The notes beneath the pieces are model-generated. The model ran no database searches. It was given only the letters and a program-made list of their open reading frames with translations, and had not been told where the DNA came from. Positions 1 to 7,928 of a DNA stretch of 24,072 nucleotides are shown piece after piece. The stretch is from Actinomycetes bacterium. Lineage in GTDB: Bacteria > Actinomycetota > Acidimicrobiia > Acidimicrobiales > RAAP-2. How positions within the stretch are numbered: position 1 is the first letter of the stretch; each line of letters begins with the position of its first letter. A program made the translations under genes and the position numbers. Location: the NCBI GenBank assembly GCA_021801615.1, contig JAJYXS010000053.1:1-24072 (forward strand). Direction: 5' to 3'.

Positions 1-574
1 CGTAGATCCGGGCGAACGCGAGGAACAGTGCGAGCACAGCCGACATCACGACGAGGACGACCATTGCTCCCGTGGGCCCGCGTCGAGGCTCCAACGACGC
101 GACCAAGCGGCCTGTTGCGACCCCGGGTCGGCGGACCTCGGGCTTCGCGCGGCGGACGACGAGCAGGATCGACATGAAGAGCGCGCCCGCGACCACCGCG
201 TGGTCCGACGGGAAGGCGTAGTCGTTGGCCTTGCCGACGAGCACCAGCGCGTGCAGGAAGGTGTCGTAGGGACGGAGCTCCTCCGCAGCATGGCCCACGA
301 TCTGGTTGAGCCCGAGCCCGACGAGGGCGCCCACCCCGCCCAGGAACATGAGGACGGCGGCCCGCGTGTCACGTCGCCACCACACGAAGAGGTACGCGGC
401 CAGGAAGACCATGGTGAGGAGCACGAGACCGAGCCACAGGGCGTAGTCGTGCATGAAACCGTGCGCCCATGCCGTACGTCGAGAGAAGCTGTTCAGGTCC
501 AGGTAGTAGCTCGTGTTCAGCCCCTGGGGCCACAGCACCTTCACGACGGCGGACAGGAGGTTGCCAGCGGGCAT
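1..574 (-). CDS. PAP2-family phosphatase, BcrC-like undecaprenyl-diphosphatase (partial, C-terminus outside window)
   Basis: The visible 191 residues read as a polytopic membrane phosphatase of the PAP2 superfamily. Hydrophobic segments lie at about residues 45-65, 72-92, 125-140 and 170-190. Motif 1 appears as LNQIVGHAAEELRPYD (89-104), the form typical of BcrC/YbjG-type undecaprenyl-diphosphatases, where GH replaces the classical lysine. Motif 2 is FPSDHA (121-126). The sequence stops at ARIY, where the third motif (S/A-R-x-Y...H) begins, so the catalytic histidine lies beyond base 1. Family knowledge: these enzymes dephosphorylate undecaprenyl diphosphate outside the membrane and recycle the lipid carrier for wall synthesis. 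The ATG at 574 is the first start after an in-frame TAG at 617-619. A GAGGAGG stretch lies about 14 bases upstream, which is rather far. It lies 110 bases downstream of the glycosidase gene on the same strand. A PgpB-like lipid phosphatase is the alternative. Confidence 0.85.
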   Translation of the reverse strand, partial: MPAGNLLSAVVKVLWPQGLNTSYYLDLNSFSRRTAWAHGFMHDYALWLGLVLLTMVFLAAYLFVWWRRDTRAAVLMFLGGVGALVGLGLNQIVGHAAEELRPYDTFLHALVLVGKANDYAFPSDHAVVAGALFMSILLVVRRAKPEVRRPGVATGRLVASLEPRRGPTGAMVVLVVMSAVLALFLAFARIY

Positions 575-672
575 CGGTGCGTCGACGTCCTCCTCTTCCC
601 GTTCGTCGTGAAGAACCTACCCACTGCGAGCGAGCACCACGCACGCATCCGCGGGGCGGCGTGCCGAGACGC

Positions 673-696
673 CTGCAGCGCAGCTCAGCGCTGCGG
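673..696 (-). terminator. Hairpin across the glycosidase stop codon, possible weak terminator
   Basis: CAGCGC (676-681) and GCGCTG (688-693) form a perfect inverted repeat around the loop AGCTCA. Outer pairs 675-694, 674-695 (wobble) and 673-696 extend the stem to nine. The TGA of the glycosidase gene (685-687) sits in the loop. No T-run follows on the minus strand, so this is not a canonical intrinsic terminator. It could attenuate or process the transcript between the glycosidase and PAP2 genes, or be chance in a GC-rich region. Confidence 0.25.
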
Positions 697-2088
697 CGCA
701 ACCGCCGACATCGTGATGAAGTCACGCGCCCACCAGGTCTGGAAGTAGCGCGCGGGCGTCCCCGCCATCTGGGAGATCAGCTCGGTCCCGTTTGTACCGT
801 CGGCTTCCCCCCCGGGCGTCGCGGGCTTGTAGGTCGTGAAGTTGACCCATGTGGTGTTGATGTCGAGCTCCATCGCACGAACGCAGCCGGCGCGCGCCAG
901 GATGTTGGCCAGATCGGTGATGTTCAGACCGGGACCACCCACGTAGACCAGAGCACCGTCGGCGGTGACGCCGAGACCCGACCGCCAGACGTAGACCGCG
1001 TTGCCGAGCGTCAAGCCCCACTTGGTCGTTGTTGTCGCATCCAGGCCTGGGACAGGCTTGCCGTCCTGGACGAGCAGGTCCAGGTTCTGGCGCACCGACA
1101 CGACCGATCGCGTCATCGTCACTGTCTGGCCCCAGGCGCCAACCGTCGCCGCGCCGTTCCTGTACACGACGAAGGACGCGGCCCCCCTGCGCAACGGGAT
1201 GATCGTCTTGCCGTCCGTGTAGTAGCCGCCCTGCGCTGTGGACATGAGGAAGCCGGCGTTGAAGGCGGCAACGAGCGTGCGCGCGGCGGAGGGGGAGATC
1301 GGTGCGGTGTGGGGGTAGGGTCCCCCGCCGGGGATCTGGCTCCCGGAGTACAGCGTCGCCCGGAGCAGCTTCGTGTCCATCCACGCGACGCCGACCACGT
1401 AGCTCGTGTGGATCGCGTCGGGGCGCAGCATCGTCTCGTAGATCGCGGGAATGCCGTCGACGAGCCTGCCGGCAGGCGACCAATCCCCCTCACCGGGAAT
1501 GGGCGGCTTGGCGAACGGCACGAGCGGCTCGGGCGCCGGCAGGTGCGGCACGCCGGCGGCGGCCGTGACGGGCGCCTGGCTCGTCGGCCTCTTGATCTCC
1601 CCCGCCGGCAGTTTCCCGCCCACCTTCGGCGGGTGGTGCCGGTACCACTCGTTCTCGATCCAACGGACGATCCCGGCACCTCCGTGCTCGCGCACCCACT
1701 CGGCCCCACGGGCAGGAAGCGAGCTGCCGAGCATGGGGTTCGTGAGCGCCTCGCCGAGGGAGACCCCGACCCAGACGAGGAGCCCCACCACGATGAGCCC
1801 GATCACGGCGCGGACGCGGCGGGCCCGGAGCGACCGGCGGCGCTTGCTCCGTCGCGGAGCGTGGCGCGGGCCAACCGCAGGGCTCGTGCCCTCGCGAAGA
1901 GGACCGGTGCCGCGCACGTTCGCGTCGATCCTCGAGCCCAGCTCCGCCAGGCCACTGAAGCGCGCGTCGTCGTCCGGCGGCGCGGACAAAGGGGACCGGC
2001 GGCTCAACGGTGGCCCGCCCCTGTGACGGCCCGGCGACGCGACCCTGAGAACCCGCGGGAGCGCACCGAGGCACGGTACGACGCGCAT
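685..2088 (-). CDS. Membrane-anchored phosphodiester glycosidase (NAGPA-like) domain protein
   Basis: About 467 residues from the ATG at 2088. A basic N-terminal stretch (about 75-92, rich in R and K) precedes one transmembrane helix (about 93-114, VRAVIGLIVVGLLVWVGVSL). A proline-rich linker follows (about 150-205), then a C-terminal domain (about 215-460) that resembles the phosphodiester glycosidase family (NAGPA, PF09992). Recognisable elements are AAFNAGF (274-280), YYTDGK (289-294), a GLGVTADGALVYV strand-turn (371-383) and the late RAMELDIN (404-411). The human family member removes GlcNAc from a phosphodiester. Bacterial members are mostly uncharacterised, and the substrate here is unknown. 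The domain should face outward, N-terminus inside. The first 60 residues are weakly protein-like and no clear ribosome site precedes 2088, so a later GTG (for example near residue 58) may be the true start. It follows the histidine kinase gene by 61 bases. Confidence 0.75.
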   Translation of the reverse strand: MRVVPCLGALPRVLRVASPGRHRGGPPLSRRSPLSAPPDDDARFSGLAELGSRIDANVRGTGPLREGTSPAVGPRHAPRRSKRRRSLRARRVRAVIGLIVVGLLVWVGVSLGEALTNPMLGSSLPARGAEWVREHGGAGIVRWIENEWYRHHPPKVGGKLPAGEIKRPTSQAPVTAAAGVPHLPAPEPLVPFAKPPIPGEGDWSPAGRLVDGIPAIYETMLRPDAIHTSYVVGVAWMDTKLLRATLYSGSQIPGGGPYPHTAPISPSAARTLVAAFNAGFLMSTAQGGYYTDGKTIIPLRRGAASFVVYRNGAATVGAWGQTVTMTRSVVSVRQNLDLLVQDGKPVPGLDATTTTKWGLTLGNAVYVWRSGLGVTADGALVYVGGPGLNITDLANILARAGCVRAMELDINTTWVNFTTYKPATPGGEADGTNGTELISQMAGTPARYFQTWWARDFITMSAVAPQR

Positions 2089-2149
2089 CTGACGACGGCA
2101 TGAACGCCTGCGCAGGGAGCAGGTGCGCAGCGCGGTTCTCCGGACCTCC

Positions 2150-3550
2150 TCACGTACGGGTGAGGCGCCGGGCGCCCCTCGGTGCGGTCTCGGGGGCCGT
2201 GCTCGAGTCCTCTCGCTCGCCACCCCCGCGCCGGGCGCCCCTCGGTGCGGTCTCGGGGGCCGTGCTCGAGTCCTCGCGCTCGCCACCCCGCTGCCTGCAA
2301 GGCACGCCGAGCTCGTCGCTCTCGGCCCACCTCTTCCATGACACCTCCATGCGCGCCCCTCCCAGGGGCGAGTCCTGGATGGACCAGGCGCCACCGGTCA
2401 TCCGCACGACGGAGTCCGCGATCGCGAGCCCGAGCCCCGATCCCGTCCCCATCGGAGTCGCCCGGTGGAAGCGGTCGAAGACCTCTGCTCGCTGCTCGGG
2501 CGGGATGCCAGGGCCACTGTCGTCGACCCGCAGCGTCACCCTGGCGGGCGTCGACCGCACCACCACCGACACCGTTCCCCGGCTCCCCGCGTACTTGCAC
2601 GCGTTGTCGACGAGCACCCCGGCGAGACGGTCCACGAGCTCGGGCGGAGCCTTCACGAGACCGGTGCCCGAGCCCTCGAACGCGAACCCGAGGGAGAGGG
2701 CGTCACGTGCCGCGACGGCCTCGAACCGCTCGACGCACGAGGCCACGACCGCGGCGACGTCCGCGACTTCGTCCTCGACGTCGGCGTCGACGCCGCTGTC
2801 GGCGCGCGCCAGCCACAGCAGGTCGTCGACGATGCGCCGAAGCCGGCGGCTCTCGCCGGCGATCCGGCGCAGCACCGCCTCGTACTCCTTCGGCTCGCGC
2901 TTGCGGCGAAGCGCGAGATCGACCTCGGCCTCGACCACGCTGAGCGGCGTGCGCAGCTCGTGGGAGGCGTCCGCCGTGAACTCGGCCTGGCGGCGCCGGA
3001 CCAGCTCGAGCGGTGCCGAAGCCCGCAGCGCGACCAGCAGGGATCCGACGAAGGTCGCGAGCGCGAGCAGCAGGCCGAACAACACCTCGGGCACCAACAG
3101 CGCGCTCTGCACGCGCCCCACCTCTGTGATGTTCTGCCCCGCGACGAGCCAGCCGTTGCTCCTCGGGACCGCCGCGAACCGGAAGGTCGCCGCGCCGACG
3201 TGACGCGTCAGAGGTCCGGCGCTCCAGGTCCGTCCCGGAAGCCTGGGCGCCCCGACAGTGAGCGCCTCGACGTGGCCGTGCGCCGGGACGTACCAGTAGA
3301 AGATCGGCGCGTCGTCGAGGTCGACGCTGTCCAAGGGCGCCTGGTCGGGCCTCGTGGAGGTCGCGTGCAGCGAGAGGCGGCCAGCCTGGGACAGCCCGGC
3401 CTGGATCCGTGCGTCCACCTCCCCGGTGAGCCGGTGTGTGACGAAGATGCCGAGCCCGATCGCGCACAAGGTGTAGCACGCGACGACCACGAGGCTCGCC
3501 ACCGACGCGACACGCGCGGCATGGACCCAGAGCTTGCGCCTGTCGCTCAC
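2150..3550 (-). CDS. Two-component sensor histidine kinase with duplicated C-terminal tail
   Basis: 466 residues. An N-terminal helix (about 14-37) and a second helix (about 152-176) bracket an extracytoplasmic sensor region of about 115 residues with no recognised fold. The dimerisation box SHELRTP has the phospho-acceptor His197. The ATPase part has the N box DNACKYA (Asn316), the G1 box DDSGPGIP (343-350), an F box near DRFHRA (359-364) and the G2 box GTGSGLGLAIA (368-378). No obvious HAMP domain is seen between the second helix and the His box; the linker is very short. The GTG start at 3550-3548 overlaps the regulator's TGA (GTGA), implying coupled translation. After the catalytic core, the last 45 residues carry two nearly identical 21-residue units encoded by a 63-base tandem duplication. 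Signal and target genes are unknown; the downstream envelope genes are plausible targets by position only. Confidence 0.95.
   Translation of the reverse strand: MSDRRKLWVHAARVASVASLVVVACYTLCAIGLGIFVTHRLTGEVDARIQAGLSQAGRLSLHATSTRPDQAPLDSVDLDDAPIFYWYVPAHGHVEALTVGAPRLPGRTWSAGPLTRHVGAATFRFAAVPRSNGWLVAGQNITEVGRVQSALLVPEVLFGLLLALATFVGSLLVALRASAPLELVRRRQAEFTADASHELRTPLSVVEAEVDLALRRKREPKEYEAVLRRIAGESRRLRRIVDDLLWLARADSGVDADVEDEVADVAAVVASCVERFEAVAARDALSLGFAFEGSGTGLVKAPPELVDRLAGVLVDNACKYAGSRGTVSVVVRSTPARVTLRVDDSGPGIPPEQRAEVFDRFHRATPMGTGSGLGLAIADSVVRMTGGAWSIQDSPLGGARMEVSWKRWAESDELGVPCRQRGGEREDSSTAPETAPRGARRGGGEREDSSTAPETAPRGARRLTRT
2165..2290 (-). repeat. 63-base tandem duplication, two copies, inside the kinase 3' end
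   Basis: Copy 1 spans 2165-2227 and copy 2 spans 2228-2290. They differ at about two bases (2212 T versus 2275 G, and the last base). The period is a multiple of three, so each copy encodes the same 21-residue unit beginning GGEREDSSTAPETAPRGAR. The near identity at DNA level suggests a recent duplication. Confidence 0.95.
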
Positions 3551-4215
3551 GGGGCGACGACGCGGTACCCGCTGCCGCGCACCGTCTGGATCCTCGCGGT
3601 GCTGTGCGCGATCTTGGCCCGTAGCCGGCCGACGTGGACGTCGATCGTGTTCGACCCGATCGCGTCGGCCTCGTCGTCCCACACCTGGACCGCGATCGAT
3701 CGCCTCGTGACCACGGCGGGCGATCGGCGCAGCAGCAGCTCCATGATGGCGAGCTCCGTGGTCGTGAGCGGCGACGGCGACCCGGCGACGGTGAGCTCCC
3801 GGGTCGCGGGATCGAAGCAGAGGTCGCCGACGGCGATCTTCGGAGCGACGGTGAGCGCCGGGCGGCGCTGCAGCGCGACCAGGCGCGCCAAGAGCTCGTC
3901 GAAGTGGAACGGCTTCACGAGGTAGTCGTCCGCGCCAGCGTGCAGGCCCGCCACCCGGTCCACCGGCGCGTCGCGCGCCGTCAGCATGAGGATCGGGGTC
4001 TTCACACCGAGCCGCCGCACCTCGTCGACGACCTCGATGCCGCTCTTGACCGGCATGCGCCAGTCCAGGATCGCCACCTCGTGCTCGTAGGCGCGCAGCC
4101 ACTTGACCGCGGCCTCTCCGTCCGCGACGGCGTCGACCACGTAGCCGCTCTCGCGCAAGCCGCGTTGGAGCACTGTGCGGAGGCCCGCGTCGTCCTCGGC
4201 GACGAGCACCCTCAT
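3547..4215 (-). CDS. OmpR/PhoB-family response regulator
   Basis: 222 residues, the usual length for the family. The receiver domain (1-115) has the acidic pair D8/D9, phospho-acceptor D51 in AILDWRMP, T79 in LMLTARD and K101 in DYLVKPF. The C-terminal winged-helix DNA-binding domain (about 125-220) shows the typical LTTTELAIMELLLRR, the IGSNTIDVHVGRLRAKI recognition region and the closing RGSGYRVV. It should bind DNA as a phosphorylated dimer and control transcription, possibly including its own gene from the 95-base region shared with the divergent Nudix gene. Its stop overlaps the kinase start by four bases, marking the two as partners. No recognisable binding-site repeat was seen upstream. 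Regulon unknown. Confidence 0.97.
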   Translation of the reverse strand: MRVLVAEDDAGLRTVLQRGLRESGYVVDAVADGEAAVKWLRAYEHEVAILDWRMPVKSGIEVVDEVRRLGVKTPILMLTARDAPVDRVAGLHAGADDYLVKPFHFDELLARLVALQRRPALTVAPKIAVGDLCFDPATRELTVAGSPSPLTTTELAIMELLLRRSPAVVTRRSIAVQVWDDEADAIGSNTIDVHVGRLRAKIAHSTARIQTVRGSGYRVVAP

Positions 4216-4310
4216 CGCTGGATCACGCCACCAGCCTACGCGGAGCCCAACCGGGCGGGAGGGCGGCCGGCGGCAAGAGCAGGCCGGTGCCCGACGACCA
4301 AGATGGGCGC

Positions 4311-4841
4311 ATGGCCAAGCGCAGCGCCGGTCTCCTCCTCTACCGCCTTCTCGAGGGAAACGAACGCGCCGAACCCGGTCGCGGCGCGCACGTCGAGGTC
4401 CTCTTGGTCCACCCGGGCGGTCCGTACTGGACCAAGCGCGACGAGGGATGGTGGTCCATCCCCAAAGGTGAGGTCCACGAGGACGAGGAGGAGCTCGCGG
4501 CGGCCGAGCGGGAGTTCGCAGAGGAGCTCGGAGCGCCGGTGCCCGACGGGCCGCGCACGCCGCTCGGGGAGATCGTCCAGGCGGGAGGCAAGCGCGTCCG
4601 TGCGTGGGCGGTCGCGGGCGACCTCGACGTGGAGGCTTTCAGCGGCGGCACGTTCGAGCTGGAGTGGCCGCCGCGCTCGGGCAGGGTGCGCACCTTTCCC
4701 GAGGTCGACCGCGCGGTGTGGTTCGACCTCGGCACGGCACGGGTGAAGCTGCTCCCTGGCCAACGGCCGTTCCTCGATCGCCTCCGAGAGGCGCTCGAGG
4801 GCCCGGTCCCTCCTGCACGCCGAGAAACCAAGAAGTCGTGA
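4311..4841 (+). CDS. Nudix hydrolase
   Basis: 176 residues from the ATG at 4311 (protein begins MAKRSAGLLLYR). A complete Nudix box matches GX5EX7REUXEEXGU at residues 53-75 (G-EVHED-E-...-REFAEELGA), with the metal-binding glutamates in place. The upstream sequence LLVHPGGPYW...WWSIPKGE is characteristic of a Nudix group common in Actinobacteria, often annotated as NTP or dinucleoside-polyphosphate pyrophosphohydrolase. The family hydrolyses a nucleoside diphosphate linked to another moiety; the substrate here cannot be read from sequence. A GTG at 4287 could add eight residues, but the family usually begins at the MAKRSAG position. It stands alone, divergent from the response regulator gene, with about 110 bases before the next gene. 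Confidence 0.93.
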   Translation: MAKRSAGLLLYRLLEGNERAEPGRGAHVEVLLVHPGGPYWTKRDEGWWSIPKGEVHEDEEELAAAEREFAEELGAPVPDGPRTPLGEIVQAGGKRVRAWAVAGDLDVEAFSGGTFELEWPPRSGRVRTFPEVDRAVWFDLGTARVKLLPGQRPFLDRLREALEGPVPPARRETKKS

Positions 4842-4953
4842 GAAGTTCAGCCCTCGTTCACCTCGACATCACGGCGAGTTCAACGGCCCGTCCTACGGTT
4901 CCAGCAAGCCGGCACCAGCGTGGCGCCCGGCGACCGACAACGGGAGGGTGCAC
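4842..4953 (+). promoter_or_regulatory. Intergenic region expected to hold the promoter of the ABC/COG4280 cluster
   Basis: This 112-base gap is the only space upstream of five overlapping plus-strand genes, so their common promoter should lie here or inside the Nudix gene. No convincing -35/-10 pair, riboswitch fold or operator repeat was seen by eye. GGGAGG at 4942-4947 is the ribosome binding site and favours the GTG at 4954 (6-base spacing) over the GTG at 4948 (no spacing). Confidence 0.35.
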
Positions 4954-6066
4954 GTGGCACTTCGCAAGATCCCCCAGATCCCAAGGAACCGACCAACTGA
5001 GGCCTCGTCCCGCCGGGGGCACGTCCGGCGGCGCAGTGTCGCGCTCGCGGCGGTCGCCTGCAGCGCGCTCGCCGTCGCCTGCCTGACCGGCGCGTCGGGC
5101 CCGGCGCTCGCGGCGAAGCGAGGAGCGAGCGTCCCGCTCGTCGTCTACTCGGCGCAAGGCTACGACCAGGCGATGGTGAAGGCCTTCCAGCACGCGACGG
5201 GGATCCCGACGAAGCTCGACACAAACTCGACCGGTCCGCTGCTCGCCCAGATCCAGGCGTCGAGGAACAACCCGCACTGGGGGCTCCTGTGGGTCGACGG
5301 CCAGACAGCCTTCGCCGAGCTCGACGACGAGCACATGCTCGTGCGCGGCTTCGAGCCGAAGGTGGACTGGAACAGCCTCGGAAGAGAGGTCCTCCCGAAG
5401 GACGGGAGCTTCGTCCCCACGGGCATCACGTTCATGGCGGCGGTGGCCTACACATCGAAGGTCGTGAAGGACCCTCCGAAGTCGTGGGCCACACTGCTCA
5501 GCGCCAAGTGGAAGGGCGACGTCGGGATGAACACACCGACCCAGTCCGGGCCGACGTACCCGTTCGTCGCGGGGATGATGAACGACCTCGGCAGCATCGC
5601 GAAGGGCAAGCAGTACTTCGAGAAGCTGAAGGCGAACGGCCTCGTGATCCACACAACGAACGGCCCGACCCTCGCCGCCCTGGCCAGCGGGCAGATCGAG
5701 CTCGCCCTCGTCCAGAGCTCGGCTGCGATCGGGGCCAGGCACACAGACCCGAACCTGAGGGTCGAGTACCTGAGCCCTGTCACGATGCTGCCCTCCAACA
5801 TCGGCATCGACGCCAAGGCGACAAAGACCGAGATCTCCGAGGCCGAGCGCTTCGCGAGCTTCGTCCTCACGAAGACCGGGCAGACCGTCATGAAGAACGG
5901 CACACCGACCGGCGACTCCCTCTACTACCCGGTGGTCCAGGGCATCAAGGCGCGTCCCGGGCTCCCGCCCCTCGGCTCGGTGAAGGTCCAGCACATCGAC
6001 CCGTACGTGTGGGGACCCCGTGAGGCGGCGATCAACGCCTGGTTCGTGAGCACCATCACCAAGTGA
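4954..6066 (+). CDS. ABC transporter extracellular solute-binding protein (family 1, Fe(III)/thiamine-like)
   Basis: 370 residues from GTG 4954 (372 from GTG 4948). The N-terminus has a basic RRR stretch followed by a hydrophobic core and an ALAA site near residue 50, consistent with a secretion signal. The AVAC motif inside the core makes lipoprotein processing possible but not typical. The mature part begins VPLVVYSAQGYDQAMVKAF, the standard first strand and helix of type-1 binding proteins, and includes TGPLLAQIQA and the hinge-type segment FVPTGITFMAAVAYTSKVV. A late TGDSLYYPVVQG contains a Tyr-Tyr pair, reminiscent of the iron-ligand tyrosines of FbpA-type proteins but not proof of iron binding. 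It should capture a substrate outside the membrane and deliver it to the permease encoded next, whose start overlaps its stop by four bases (GTGA). Substrate unproven; iron, thiamine or a polyamine-like solute are options. Confidence 0.88.
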   Translation: MALRKIPQIPRNRPTEASSRRGHVRRRSVALAAVACSALAVACLTGASGPALAAKRGASVPLVVYSAQGYDQAMVKAFQHATGIPTKLDTNSTGPLLAQIQASRNNPHWGLLWVDGQTAFAELDDEHMLVRGFEPKVDWNSLGREVLPKDGSFVPTGITFMAAVAYTSKVVKDPPKSWATLLSAKWKGDVGMNTPTQSGPTYPFVAGMMNDLGSIAKGKQYFEKLKANGLVIHTTNGPTLAALASGQIELALVQSSAAIGARHTDPNLRVEYLSPVTMLPSNIGIDAKATKTEISEAERFASFVLTKTGQTVMKNGTPTGDSLYYPVVQGIKARPGLPPLGSVKVQHIDPYVWGPREAAINAWFVSTITK

Positions 6067-7928
6067 GCCTCTTGGCGGGCCCCAGCCGTCCCGCCGGTCC
6101 AACCTCCTCCAGCCCCGCGGCGGTCCCCCCCGCCGCCGCGGGGCTGCCGGAGGGAGCGCCCGCGCCCCTCGAGATCGGCGAGCCACGCTCGACCCCGGCG
6201 AGGGAGAGGCACCGGCTCTCGGCCAGACAGCTCTCCTTCGCCGCGCACGGGCTCCGCTTCGGACTGTGGGGGCTCGTCGCCGTGTGCATCCTCGCGCCGT
6301 GCGCATGCTTCCTCGTCCTGTCGGTCTCGCCGAGGCTCTTCGACCAGGGGCCCCAGTGGTTCACCCTCGCGTACCTGAAGACGATCTTCACCGGAGCAGA
6401 CGCCACCTCGATCCTCAACTCCCTGTGGGTGAGCGCCTCGGCCGCCCTGATCGGCGTCGCGATCGGGCTGCCGATCGCGTGGCTCGCTGAGAGGACCACG
6501 ATGCCCGGCAGGCGTTTCGTCCCCTTCGGGATGTGGCTGGTGCTGCTCGTCCCCACCTGGCTGCCGGGGATCGGCTGGGAGCGACTGGTCGTGAAAGACG
6601 GCGTGCTCACACGCTTCGGGCTCGGTTCCACCTTCGTCACGCACGCGATCATGGGCCCGTTCGGCGTCGTGCTGCTGCTCGGGACGAACTCCGTCCCCTT
6701 CGCCTACCTCGCGGTCAGCGCATCGCTCGCGGGGCTCGGCCAAGAGCTCGAGGACGCGGCCCGCGTGCATGGCGCGTCGAGGCTCGCCGCGCTCCGCCTC
6801 GTGCTGCCGATCCTCGCTCCGGCCATCTGGTCGGCCCTGGCGATCGGGTTCGCTGAGTCGATCAGCGACTTCGGCGTGGCGTACACGCTCGCGTACAACT
6901 CCCACTTCAGCCTCGCCACCTACCAGCTCTACGCGGCGATCGGGAACTTCCCGCCGAGCTTCCCGGCTGCCGCGGCGATCGGCGTCGTCCTCGTCGCGTC
7001 GGTCGCGCTCCCGCTCGTCGTGCAGGCGAGAGCGCTGCGTGGCCGCACCTACGCGGTGCTCTCGGCGCGCACCCGTCAGGCGGTCAGGCGTCAGCTCTCC
7101 ACGAAGGGCGCGATCCTCGCGGCGGGCTGCGTCGCGCTCTTCTACGCGATCGCGCTCGGCGCACCCGCCGTCGGTGCGGTGACCGGGTCGCTGCTCGCCG
7201 ACTTCGGCGCGTCCGACAAGATCACCCTCGCGAACTATGCGGGCGTCTTCCGCATCCCAGGCGTGGCGGGGCCGATCACCCGGTCCCTCGCCTACGGAGC
7301 CGTCACGGCCTCGATCACGGTGGTCGCGGGCTTCATGGCCGCGCGCCTCCTGTCACGCCGGCGGACTCGGGCGACCGCGGCGCTCGACTTCCTCCTCCTC
7401 GCCACCGTCGCCCTCCCAGGCGTCGTGTTCGCCGCGGGCTACATCTTCGCCTACAACCTGCCGTTCCTCTCGCACATCGGGATCGACCTCTACCAGACCG
7501 TCTGGCTGCTCTTGATCGGCTACATCGCCTCGAGCCTCGCCACCAACGCGCGTGTGCTGGTCGGTCCGGTCTCCCAGGTGCACTCCTCGCTCCACGACGC
7601 AGCGCGTGTCCACGGTGCCGGGGCGGTGCGCGCGTGGCTCCGCGGGGTGCTCCCTGCCGTCTCCAGACCGGTCGTCATGGCCTGGCTGTTCACGTTCTGC
7701 GGGATCTTCCTCGAGCTGCCGATCAGCCAGCTCCTCTACGCGCCGGGATCGCCGCCCCTCTCGGTGGCGATCAACCTGAACCTCGCGGGGTACCACTTCG
7801 GCCTCGGGCTGGCACAATCGGTCGTCGCGGTCGTAGTCGCGCTCGGTCTCGTCTGCCTCGTCCTGCTCCTCTACCGGCTCCTCGCGCCGAGAGGCTGGCG
7901 ACGCATCGGCTCGACCGCCCGTGGCTGA
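6063..7928 (+). CDS. ABC transporter permease, two fused transmembrane domains
   Basis: 621 residues, a tandem permease like FbpB or ThiP. After a hydrophilic, proline- and alanine-rich N-terminal extension of about 60 residues come two sets of transmembrane helices (about 65-325 and 350-605). Each contains a cytoplasmic EAA loop: EDAARVHGASRLAALRLVLP (230-249) and HDAARVHGAGAVRAWLRGVLP (511-531). These loops dock the ATPase, so the single polypeptide probably supplies both halves of the channel. The GTG start at 6063 overlaps the binding-protein stop (GTGA). The ATPase gene begins eight bases before this gene's stop. Family knowledge links fused permeases with Fe(III), thiamine or putrescine-type importers; the substrate is not readable here. 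Confidence 0.92.
   Translation: MSLLAGPSRPAGPTSSSPAAVPPAAAGLPEGAPAPLEIGEPRSTPARERHRLSARQLSFAAHGLRFGLWGLVAVCILAPCACFLVLSVSPRLFDQGPQWFTLAYLKTIFTGADATSILNSLWVSASAALIGVAIGLPIAWLAERTTMPGRRFVPFGMWLVLLVPTWLPGIGWERLVVKDGVLTRFGLGSTFVTHAIMGPFGVVLLLGTNSVPFAYLAVSASLAGLGQELEDAARVHGASRLAALRLVLPILAPAIWSALAIGFAESISDFGVAYTLAYNSHFSLATYQLYAAIGNFPPSFPAAAAIGVVLVASVALPLVVQARALRGRTYAVLSARTRQAVRRQLSTKGAILAAGCVALFYAIALGAPAVGAVTGSLLADFGASDKITLANYAGVFRIPGVAGPITRSLAYGAVTASITVVAGFMAARLLSRRRTRATAALDFLLLATVALPGVVFAAGYIFAYNLPFLSHIGIDLYQTVWLLLIGYIASSLATNARVLVGPVSQVHSSLHDAARVHGAGAVRAWLRGVLPAVSRPVVMAWLFTFCGIFLELPISQLLYAPGSPPLSVAINLNLAGYHFGLGLAQSVVAVVVALGLVCLVLLLYRLLAPRGWRRIGSTARG

Noticed and set aside
469..2103. Long plus-strand open frame opposite the glycosidase gene
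   Set aside because: Its product is rich in Arg, Pro, Gly and Ala with no domain, while the opposite strand encodes a recognisable protein. It is a GC-rich shadow frame.
2088..2394. N-terminal extension of the glycosidase frame up to 2394
   Set aside because: This stretch overlaps the 3' end of the histidine kinase gene, including its 63-base repeats, and reads as Arg/Pro-rich noise; the kinase frame is the real one.
4842..4953. Possible TPP or other riboswitch ahead of the ABC cluster
   Set aside because: No conserved riboswitch core elements were recognised in the 112 bases by eye.
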